Assembly: GCA_020349865.1 (NCBI GenBank)
Contig: CP070700.1
Span: forward strand, 2,885,743 to 2,894,993
Direction of reading: 5' to 3'
DNA length: 9,251 bases
Origin: Desulfobacteraceae bacterium
GTDB taxonomy: Bacteria; Desulfobacterota; DSM-4660; Desulfatiglandales; Desulfatiglandaceae
The position numbers and the translations under genes are program-made. The notes below the pieces were generated by a model. It saw nothing but the letters and a program-made list of their open reading frames with translations. It had not been told where the DNA came from and did not search any database. This document shows, piece after piece, positions 1-4,879 of the stretch (position 1 is its first letter; each line of letters begins with the position of its first letter).

Positions 1-447
1 CGTTATCATATTTGCGAATCGAAACACTTAGGTAAATATCAAGGTCCTGGAAATCCTGAGATAGGCAGAACGTATCCAAAACTATTTTTTCATTTCAGAT
101 AGTTGGTTCGATGGCAAGATATATGGGAGAACGAAGGCAGAGCTTTTGCCTAATAGATGTATCTTAGAGTTCTCGCAGATTTAAGTCTATGGCAAGCTAA
201 CATAGAAGTCTGAATAACTAGGTCATTAATATCGTGCTATATTGAATCCATTGTATTGGATAAAATTTGTTCTTTATAACGATTCGTTGAACGAAAGATA
301 AAACGCTATTCGTTAGGCGGCTTTATCGCGGTACGAAAGAAAAGTCCTCTCATGCAACCAAACGCTACGACAAAAGAATCGCTCTACTGAATCTTTGTCT
401 TTTGAAGCCGAAATTCCACCCAAAGAATAAAAAAGGAGGAGACTAAA
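1..447. other. AT-rich stretch without a supported gene
   Basis: I see no convincing gene on either strand here. A plus-strand frame is open from base 1 to a TAG at 100-102 (33 codons) and could be the tail of a gene lying to the left, but its translation is not recognisable. The stretch is AT-rich and broken by stops in the other frames examined. The only structure noted is the possible promoter and palindrome at 251-295 and a strong ribosome binding site at its right end that belongs to the broken gene starting at 448. Confidence 0.5.
251..295 (+). promoter_or_regulatory. Possible promoter followed by a 13-bp palindrome
   Basis: TTGTAT (251-256) and TATAAC (275-280) are separated by 18 bases. 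The -10 is good and the -35 is weak. Just after the -10 lies the perfect palindrome TTCGTT-G-AACGAA (283-295), and another TTCGTTA follows near 309-315. A palindrome at the expected start point would suit a repressor site. It would drive the broken gene at 448, with a leader of about 160 nt. This is inference from sequence pattern only. Confidence 0.25.
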
Positions 448-684
448 ATGAACGTGGAACCTGTGAAGATCAGGGACGGCATAGTCATGTTCGAGGGCAA
501 ATGGTCACGCCATCTCCTGCTGGAGTCTATGAACGGTGATATCTAGTTCCTTGAGGACGGGGATGAGCTGATAATTTTCGATACATCTTGCGGAAAAGAG
601 ATAGCGAAGAGGGTCGAAGCCCACATCCGGAACAGACGTAAAGCAGGATTTACCTCTCCTAAAAATAACCATTTTTTTAAGTAA
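448..684 (+). pseudogene. Broken MBL-fold metallo-hydrolase, N-terminal fragment
   Basis: The frame opens with ATG at 448 behind a strong ribosome binding site (AAGGAGGAG, about 433-441). It reads MNVEPVKIRDGIVMFEGKW and, after a stop, FLEDGDELIIFDTSCGK. This is the typical first beta-sheet region of metallo-beta-lactamase-fold hydrolases, where the second block leads to the core just before the HxHxDH metal site. Two lesions are visible. A TAG at 544-546 sits where relatives usually have a tyrosine (N-I-Y-F-L-x-D-G-D). Similarity also stops near 648, after RRKAG, and the frame then runs through unrelated DNA to a TAA at 682-684. The metal-binding motif and the rest of the usual 200-300 residue domain are missing, so no active enzyme can be made. 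Family assignment rests on recognition of the motif pattern. The substrate is unknown. Confidence 0.75.
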
Positions 685-932
685 TTTTCTGCCCAGCTTT
701 GTAACTCTTGACCATCTGCTTTCGTTTCAATGATTTCCTCAAAGGAATTATCTGGGTCCGGCATTCGGAAAGAATTGAGCCCCCATTTTTTGCAAAACTC
801 TTTTTCCTTCACCCGATCAAAATTTGGTTCTTTCCGTAATTCTCTGACTTTTTTAAGATCTTTCCCAAATTGCTTTTTTCGTCTCAAAAATTCCCAACGC
901 CATTTTGCGCATTCAAGACTTTTCTGTTCCAT
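543..932 (-). CDS. Truncated hypothetical protein with a WEFLRR motif; chimeric C-terminus
   Basis: ATG at 930-932 follows a usable ribosome binding site (AAGGGG on the minus strand). The product is charged and soluble, with CAKWRWEFLRR at residues 8-18, FCKKWGL near 47-52 and PDPDNSFEEI near 58-67. The W-x-WEFLRR block resembles the N-terminal domain of small proteins often found beside integrases in proteobacterial mobile elements (DUF6499-like). That assignment is tentative. Only residues 1 to about 90 look genuine. From about residue 91 the frame runs antisense to the broken MBL-fold gene, so the last 39 residues are probably accidental and the original C-terminus is lost. The stop codon overlaps the premature stop of that gene within one CTAG. 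The frame is open and could be translated, but I expect a remnant of the integrated element whose end lies at the tRNA-Val fragment. Confidence 0.45.
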   Translation of the reverse strand: MEQKSLECAKWRWEFLRRKKQFGKDLKKVRELRKEPNFDRVKEKEFCKKWGLNSFRMPDPDNSFEEIIETKADGQELQSWAENYLKKWLFLGEVNPALRLFRMWASTLFAISFPQDVSKIISSSPSSRN

Positions 933-1032
933 CTTCCGCCCCTTATGCGGTCCCTGATGGAGTACGGGGAAAGCAATCAGGGAAATTGCCTTGTCGGGGA
1001 GCTCACCCTATCCCCGGAAACTGTTTATTCAG

Positions 1033-1053
1033 TTGCTACCATTTTGCTACCAT
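1033..1053. repeat. Two direct copies of TTGCTACCAT, 11 bp apart
   Basis: TTGCTACCAT occurs at 1033-1042 and again at 1044-1053, so the copies are one helical turn apart. A weaker pair, AATGTAGATAC (1083-1093) and AACATGGATAC (1095-1105), follows at a 12-bp step with 8 of 11 positions equal. Both pairs lie 60-140 bp from the tRNA-Val fragment. Direct repeats in phase beside an attachment core are typical of arm sites for tyrosine integrases or of sites for their directionality factors. The role here is inferred. Confidence 0.4.
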
Positions 1054-1167
1054 AATATAAAAAAACAAGGTGAAAATCCACAAATGTAGATACAAACATG
1101 GATACGATTTTTCTTGATATTTCTGTATGAACTTGTATATTGGCTCTCGCTCTTTGAGGGTAAGGAC

Positions 1168-1215
1168 ACCCTGACACGGTAGAGGTCAAGGGTTCAAATC
1201 CCTTCGTACCTACCA
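1168..1215 (+). other. tRNA-Val(GAC) 3' fragment, probable attachment site of a lost element
   Basis: The sequence reads as a tRNA from the anticodon arm to the CCA end. It has loop CTGACAC with anticodon GAC at 1173-1175, 3' anticodon strand GGTAG (1178-1182), five-base variable region AGGTC, T stem AAGGG/CCCTT around TTCAAAT (1188-1204), acceptor strand CGTACCT (1205-1211), discriminator A and CCA (1213-1215). Only three of the five anticodon-stem pairs can form. No D arm and no matching 5' acceptor strand (AGGTACG) are present upstream, so this is not a working tRNA gene. A 3' tRNA part with a break in the anticodon arm is the usual trace left at the far end of an element inserted by a tyrosine integrase. 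The intact tRNA-Val copy would be expected at the other end of the element, left of this window. Confidence 0.8.
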
Positions 1216-1223
1216 GGAAAATC

Positions 1224-1257
1224 AAAGGGTCGTGGTGTTGGCCGCGATCCTTTTTTT
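1224..1257 (+). terminator. Rho-independent terminator after the tRNA-Val fragment
   Basis: AAAGGGTCGTGG (1224-1235) can pair with CCGCGATCCTTT (1242-1253) around the loop TGTTGG. This gives a 12-bp stem with two G-U pairs, running into seven T residues (1251-1257). It is most simply the original terminator of the tRNA-Val gene, kept in place when the upstream part was replaced. It also insulates the thrS cluster from transcription from the left. Confidence 0.8.
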
Positions 1258-1280
1258 ACTTCTGATAACCTATTTTTTAC

Positions 1281-1309
1281 TTGCATTTTCTTCTGTTATT
1301 ATTTATAAA
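1281..1309 (+). promoter_or_regulatory. Candidate sigma-70 type promoter for thrS and the cluster
   Basis: TTGCAT (1281-1286) and TATAAA (1304-1309) are separated by exactly 17 bases in an AT-rich stretch just after the terminator. The -10 is good and the -35 keeps the TTG. Transcription would start near 1316 and give a leader of about 280 nt. It is the only plausible promoter I found upstream of thrS. Confidence 0.5.
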
Positions 1310-1529
1310 TACAAGGATTTTTGGTTCTGGGAGCCTCGGCGGACGGGCAGTCTGTAAAGGTTGCATCGCTGTAATTTGCCAAACACAAGAATTTTTTGTT
1401 ACTCTCATTACATTTCAGGGTTGGGACTTGATTTGGCTGCTTAGGTTTAACTAATTGAAAATTTGCAGTTTTTTAGAAGGAACAATCGATAGCATTTTTC
1501 GATAAATTGGATTCTTAAGGGAAAATAAC

Positions 1530-1550
1530 ATGAGGCATCTCAGTAAGTGA
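1530..1550 (+). CDS. Possible six-codon leader peptide MRHLSK
   Basis: ATG at 1530 lies eight bases after a TAAGGG ribosome binding site (about 1516-1521) and reads M-R-H-L-S-K followed by TGA. The frame covers the 5' arm of the hairpin at 1533-1570, so a ribosome translating or stalling on it would stop the hairpin from forming. No threonine codon is present, which argues against classic attenuation. A frame this short can easily arise by chance. Confidence 0.2.
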   Translation: MRHLSK

Positions 1551-1576
1551 ACTGCTTACTCCTGATGCCTTATTTC
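1532..1576 (+). terminator. Hairpin with a loose T-tract just before thrS, possible attenuator
   Basis: AGGCATC (1533-1539) pairs with GATGCCT (1564-1570), and inside it AGTAAG (1542-1547) pairs with CTTACT (1555-1560) around TGAACTG. TATTTCTTTGATTT follows, which is T-rich but interrupted. The hairpin ends 26 bases before the thrS ATG. It could be an attenuating terminator or a translational control hairpin. It could also be the remains of a terminator. Confidence 0.5.
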
Positions 1577-1596
1577 TTTGATTTGAGTAGATAAAA

Positions 1597-3531
1597 ATGA
1601 CGAATACTTTCTCCATTAATTTAAAGGCTCAGCCTGTTGAAGAAATACAGGCCAGGTCACTAACTGGCTTGGAGGCCTTTGAATTTCTGAAGTTAAAAAA
1701 CCTTGAGAGGGTAGTGGCGGTTAAGGTTAATGGAGAGATGCGTGATCTTTCGAGTCCTATAGAAACAGAAGTGGAATTAGAACCGGTTTACTTAGATTCA
1801 GAGGAAGGTCTCGAAATCCTCCGGCACAGCACATCCCATGTGATGGCCATGGCGGTCAAGGAGCTTTTCCAAGGTGTAAAGGTGACCATTGGCCCCGCCA
1901 TCGAAAATGGCTTCTATTATGATTTTGATTATGAAAGACCTTTTAGGGAAGATGACCTCCCGAAGATAGAAGAGAAAATGAACGAAATTATCGAGGCCGA
2001 CCTTCCTTTTTTTCGAAAAGAAATGACGAGCGCAGAGGCCTTTGATTTATTTAAGGAACAGGGCGAAGACTATAAGGTCGAATTAATCAATGACCTGGGA
2101 GCTGAAAATGTATCTCTTTATACACAAGGCAGCTTTACCGATTTATGCAGGGGGCCTCATATTCCATCTACGGGGATGATAAACGCCTTTCATTTGACTA
2201 AGGTGGCCGGCGCTTACTGGCGCGGGGATGAAAATAGGACCATGCTTAGCCGGATTTATGGTGTTGCTTTTGCTGATAAAAAAACATTAAAGAGTTATAT
2301 CCAGAAATTGAAGGAGGTTGAGAAACGAGACCACCGTCGATTAACCAAGGATTTGGATCTCCTAAGTTTTCATGATGAAGGGGGAGCAGGGCTTGCCTAC
2401 TGGCACCCCAAAGGCGGGCAGATCAGGGTTCTCGTTGAGGACTACTGGAGAAAAAGACACTATAAAGGAGGTTATGACATTGTCTTTACGCCGCATATAG
2501 GCCGCTCTCAGCTTTGGCAGACATCGGGACATCTTGATTTTTATAGGGATGGAATGTATTCGCCTATGGATGTGGATGGCCAGGATTATTATATAAAGCC
2601 CATGAATTGTCCTTTTCATATCATGATTTATAAATCACGATTGCGGTCCTACCGTGAATTACCCCTTCGGTGGGCTGAGTTGGGCACTGTGTATAGATAT
2701 GAGAGGAGTGGCACCTTACACGGCCTTATGAGGGTCAGGGGTTTTACACAGGATGATGCCCATGTTTTCTGTACCCCTGATCAAGTAGAAGATGAAATCC
2801 TGCGGGTATTGGAATTCAGCCTTGATCTTTTAAGTGGTTTCGGTTTTGATGATGTGAAGATCGACTTGAGCGTTAGGGATCCCAAGAAACCTGAAAAGTA
2901 CGCCGGTCCCGACGAGATGTGGCAGCAGGCCGAGATGTCGCTGATCAAGGCAATAAAGGCAAAAGATCTATACTACGAAAAGATGGAAGGGGAGGCCGTA
3001 TTCTACGGACCTAAGATTGATATAAAGATAAAAGACGCCTTGAGCCGTGAATGGCAGTGTACGACTATTCAGTTCGATTTCAATCTGCCTGAACGTTTTG
3101 ATATGAACTTTATAGGTGAGGACGGAAAAGGACACCGTCCCTATATGATACACAGGGCCTTGTTAGGGAGCTTGGAGCGTTTTTTTGGCATACTTGTTGA
3201 GCATTACGCTGGTGCCTTTCCCACCTGGCTTGCCCCGGTTCAGGCGATGCTTTTAACAGTAACGGATAGGAATATTCCCTATGCCGAAGAGTTGTTTAAT
3301 ATCATGAGTAATGCGGAGCTAAGGGTAAAGGCGGATTTGAGAAATGAGAAATTGGGTCTTAAGGTCAGAGAGGCCCAATTGCAGAAGATTCCTTACATGC
3401 TGATCGTAGGTGATAAGGAGTGCGAAAAACAAGGAGTTACTCCCAGGCTAAGGAGTGGTCAAAATCTTCCTTTTATGACTGCAAAGGAATTTATTGACCT
3501 GATATCAGAGGAATGTAGACACAGGAGGTAA
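1597..3531 (+). CDS. thrS: Threonyl-tRNA synthetase
   Basis: Class II cytoplasmic enzyme that charges tRNA-Thr with threonine using ATP. At 644 residues it has the normal length. An N-terminal TGS domain (about 3-63) is followed by the second additional (editing) domain, with HSTSH at 77-81, C184 and H188 (CRGPH), which removes wrongly attached serine. The catalytic core has the zinc ligands C338 (MNCP), H389 (DDAH) and H519 (MIHRA). Motif 2 lies around 358-391 (RYERSGTLHG) and motif 3 at 524-533 (GSLERFFGIL, with R528). The anticodon-binding domain covers about 546-640. The ATG at 1597 places the TGS domain correctly, although its ribosome binding site is weak (GAGTAG at best). It is the first gene of the cluster, has a long structured leader, and its TAA overlaps the annotated ATG of infC by one base. 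No key residue is missing. Confidence 0.98.
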   Translation: MTNTFSINLKAQPVEEIQARSLTGLEAFEFLKLKNLERVVAVKVNGEMRDLSSPIETEVELEPVYLDSEEGLEILRHSTSHVMAMAVKELFQGVKVTIGPAIENGFYYDFDYERPFREDDLPKIEEKMNEIIEADLPFFRKEMTSAEAFDLFKEQGEDYKVELINDLGAENVSLYTQGSFTDLCRGPHIPSTGMINAFHLTKVAGAYWRGDENRTMLSRIYGVAFADKKTLKSYIQKLKEVEKRDHRRLTKDLDLLSFHDEGGAGLAYWHPKGGQIRVLVEDYWRKRHYKGGYDIVFTPHIGRSQLWQTSGHLDFYRDGMYSPMDVDGQDYYIKPMNCPFHIMIYKSRLRSYRELPLRWAELGTVYRYERSGTLHGLMRVRGFTQDDAHVFCTPDQVEDEILRVLEFSLDLLSGFGFDDVKIDLSVRDPKKPEKYAGPDEMWQQAEMSLIKAIKAKDLYYEKMEGEAVFYGPKIDIKIKDALSREWQCTTIQFDFNLPERFDMNFIGEDGKGHRPYMIHRALLGSLERFFGILVEHYAGAFPTWLAPVQAMLLTVTDRNIPYAEELFNIMSNAELRVKADLRNEKLGLKVREAQLQKIPYMLIVGDKECEKQGVTPRLRSGQNLPFMTAKEFIDLISEECRHRR

Positions 3532-3539
3532 TGGCCATA
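3523..3539 (+). promoter_or_regulatory. infC ribosome binding site, placed for an ATA start
   Basis: A perfect AGGAGG (3523-3528) lies at the end of thrS. The in-frame ATG at 3531 is only two bases away, too close for efficient initiation. The in-frame ATA at 3537 is eight bases away, which suits this core. infC in many bacteria starts with AUU, AUC or AUA, and IF3 rejects these codons to repress its own synthesis. An ATA start here would fit that scheme. This is inference from spacing. Confidence 0.4.
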
Positions 3540-4055
3540 GGAAAAAAACCTAATGACATCCGGGTAAATGCATTGATACGGGCAAGGACAGTCAGGCTGA
3601 TCTCTGCTGAGGGCGAACAGCTTGGTATTGTGCCTGTAAAAGAGGCCCTGGCTGCGGCAAAAGATGGGGGCCTGGATCTTGTAGAGGTTGCGCCGAATTC
3701 TGACCCCCCTGTTTGCCGAATAATGGATTATGGCAAATTCAAGTACGAGGCAGCTAAAAAAGGGCAGGGGGGACGCAAAAAGAGTCAATCCGTTCAGGTC
3801 AAAGAGATAAAGCTTAGGCCGAACACAGAGGATCATGATTTATTTTTTAAGATCAGGAACGCTAAAAGATTTCTGGCTAAAAGGAATCGGGTAAAGGTGT
3901 CCGTCTTTTTTAGGGGCAGGGAGATGGCATATATGGATGCCGGTTTCAAAGTTCTTGAGAGAGTAGCGGAAGAATTAATGGACGAAGGGACGGTGGAGGA
4001 ACAGCCCAAGCGGGATGCAAGGAATAGAATTAGCATGGTCATTGTACCAAAATAA
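3531..4055 (+). CDS. infC: Translation initiation factor IF-3
   Basis: IF-3 binds the 30S subunit, keeps it apart from 50S and checks the initiator tRNA and start codon. The 174-residue frame has normal length. The N-domain (about 12-80) contains VNALIRARTVRLI, GEQLGIVPVKEAL and the signature RIMDYGKFKYE (63-73). A lysine-rich linker follows. The C-domain (about 88-174) contains VKEIKLRPNTEDHDL and VKVSVFFRGREMAY, the 30S-binding part. The annotated ATG overlaps the thrS stop, but the ribosome binding site fits ATA at 3537 better, which would give a product starting GKKPNDIRVN and two residues shorter. Translation is probably coupled to thrS. The next gene, rpmI, lies 120 bases downstream behind a strong hairpin. 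Identity is certain and the exact start is not. Confidence 0.97.
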   Translation: MAIGKKPNDIRVNALIRARTVRLISAEGEQLGIVPVKEALAAAKDGGLDLVEVAPNSDPPVCRIMDYGKFKYEAAKKGQGGRKKSQSVQVKEIKLRPNTEDHDLFFKIRNAKRFLAKRNRVKVSVFFRGREMAYMDAGFKVLERVAEELMDEGTVEEQPKRDARNRISMVIVPK

Positions 4056-4086
4056 AAGTCCCTAAAGGGAGACTTGTGGATTAATT

Positions 4087-4135
4087 CAAGCCCCCTCAAG
4101 ACCGATTACATCTTGCGGTGATTGGTGGGGGCTTG
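4087..4135 (+). promoter_or_regulatory. Long hairpin in the infC-rpmI spacer, possible L20 control element
   Basis: CAAGCCCCC (4087-4095) pairs perfectly with GGGGGCTTG (4127-4135). After a one-sided bulge of five bases (TCAAG, 4096-4100) a second nine-pair helix forms between ACCGATTAC (4101-4109) and GTGATTGGT (4118-4126), with two G-U pairs and loop ATCTTGCG. No T-tract follows directly, so it is not a typical terminator. In known bacteria L20 represses the infC-rpmI-rplT genes by binding RNA that mimics its 23S rRNA site, so a bulged hairpin before rpmI is a good candidate for such a site. The L20 link is inference. Confidence 0.5.
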
Positions 4136-4175
4136 TTGGGTTATGGCGGGATTTTTTTATGGATGGAGGTAAAAT

Positions 4176-4373
4176 ATGCCGAAGATAAAAACAAACCGTG
4201 GGGCGGCCAAACGGTTTAAGACTACAGGTTCTGGAAAGATTGCAAGGAGCAAGGCCTTTGCGAACCATATTCTTACGAAAAAAAGCACAAAAAGGAAAAG
4301 GAATCTCCGGAAATCAACACTGGTGAACTCTGCAAACATAAAGCAGATAGCCAAACTTATTCCTTATGGTTAA
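4176..4373 (+). CDS. rpmI: Large ribosomal subunit protein bL35
   Basis: This is the small, highly basic protein of the 50S subunit, 65 residues, the normal length. It starts [15 protein letters not shown], the conserved L35 N-terminus, has the lysine and arginine rich centre ([12 protein letters not shown], about 35-46) and ends with IAKLIPYG, as L35 proteins do. The ATG at 4176 follows a strong GGAGGT ribosome binding site (4165-4170) with five bases between. It sits between infC and rplT, its usual place. The upstream hairpin and the downstream heptamer array suggest that its output is controlled at the RNA level together with rplT. Confidence 0.97.
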   Translation: MPKIKTNRGAAKRFKTTGSGKIARSKAFANHILTKKSTKRKRNLRKSTLVNSANIKQIAKLIPYG

Positions 4374-4393
4374 GAGGCCACAGTTGTTTCTGG

Positions 4394-4458
4394 ATTGATT
4401 ATTGACTAATGACTATTGTTTATTGCCGCCTTGAAATCGTCAATCGAAAATCATCAAT
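4394..4458. repeat. Inverted array of degenerate heptamers (ATTGACT-like) in the rpmI-rplT spacer
   Basis: Four contiguous seven-base units lie on the plus strand: ATTGATT, ATTGACT, AATGACT and ATTGTTT (4394-4421). After nine bases, four contiguous units of the same type lie on the minus strand at 4431-4458. Read on that strand they are ATTGATG, ATTTTCG, ATTGACG and ATTTCAA. The two halves can form an imperfect hairpin of about 65 nt, best paired at its base. It fills most of the 108 bases between rpmI and the rplT start. It could be an intergenic repeat family member or part of ribosomal protein control. Confidence 0.5.
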
Positions 4459-4481
4459 GATAAAGCGTAAGGGGTTTTGTG

Positions 4482-4829
4482 ATGCCAAGAGTAAAAAGAG
4501 GGTTTAAAGCCAGGAGAAGAAGAAACAAAGTACTGAAGGCTGCGAAAGGGTATAGAGGTGGCCTGAGTAAGCAGTTCAGGACTGCCAGCGTTGCTGTGGA
4601 CAGAGCTGGTATGTATGCCTACCGGGATCGGAGGAACAGAAAAAGAGAGTTCCGTAAGCTGTGGATTGTTCGGATCAATGCTGCTGCCCGGGAAAACGGT
4701 CTTTCATATAGTAGGTTTATAAGCGGCCTTCAAAAGGCAGGGGTTAGTCTGGATAGAAAGATACTTGCTGACATAGCTGTTCGGGATCCGGCGGCCTTTT
4801 CAGAATTGGCAAGTATGGTTCAGGCGTAG
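4482..4829 (+). CDS. rplT: Large ribosomal subunit protein bL20
   Basis: L20 binds 23S rRNA early in 50S assembly and in several bacteria also represses its own operon. The product has 115 residues, the usual length. It has the conserved start [19 protein letters not shown], the very basic N-terminal extension that threads into the subunit, and a globular C-terminal domain with the typical [16 protein letters not shown] segment and the DPAAF motif. I chose ATG at 4482 because family members begin MPRVKRG and because AAGGGG (4469-4474) is seven bases away. The GTG just upstream (4479) would add one residue and is closer than ideal to the ribosome binding site. pheS follows after 50 bases. Confidence 0.97.
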   Translation: MPRVKRGFKARRRRNKVLKAAKGYRGGLSKQFRTASVAVDRAGMYAYRDRRNRKREFRKLWIVRINAAARENGLSYSRFISGLQKAGVSLDRKILADIAVRDPAAFSELASMVQA

Positions 4830-4879
4830 AGCCTTGGTCTTCATCAAAAAAGGAAATTTATTATCAATCAAGTTAGGCC

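Larger units (their letters stand above)
1316..1596 (+). other. Long non-coding leader of thrS
   Basis: About 280 nt lie between the expected transcription start and the thrS start codon, with no gene other than a possible six-codon frame at 1530. Two structures are visible. GCCAAA-CAC-AAG (1378-1389) can pair with CTT-GA-TTTGGC (1427-1437) across a loop of about 37 nt, and a strong hairpin lies at 1533-1570. No T-box sequence and no run of threonine codons were seen. The length and structure suggest regulation of thrS at the RNA level, by an unknown mechanism. Confidence 0.4.

Noticed and set aside
1..102. Plus-strand frame open from the left edge to a TAG
   Set aside because: Only 33 codons are visible and the translation is not recognisable, so I do not list it as a partial gene.
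544..546. UAG read as pyrrolysine to make a functional MBL-fold enzyme
   Set aside because: The gene also lacks everything after about residue 67, including the metal site, so readthrough would not give an active enzyme.
730..1055. Two overlapping plus-strand frames of 75 and 61 codons
   Set aside because: They lie opposite the minus-strand WEFLRR gene and the attachment region, and their translations show no protein-like features.
1130..1215. A complete tRNA-Val gene
   Set aside because: The 5' acceptor strand and D arm are missing, and two of the five anticodon-stem pairs do not form, so only the 3' part is present.
1025..1225. Minus-strand 66-codon frame containing GTKGFEPLTSTVSG
   Set aside because: This is the well-known false protein made by translating the 3' part of a tRNA gene on the opposite strand. 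It covers the tRNA-Val fragment and is not a gene.
1316..1596. T-box riboswitch controlling thrS
   Set aside because: I see no T-box consensus sequence and no specifier arrangement in the leader, and such elements are uncommon in this group outside a few genes.
4479..4829. rplT starting at GTG 4479
   Set aside because: Family members begin MPRVKRG, and the ribosome binding site has better spacing to the ATG at 4482.
4830..4879. A pheM-type leader peptide and attenuator before pheS
   Set aside because: The gap is only 50 bases and has no phenylalanine-rich frame and no terminator hairpin.
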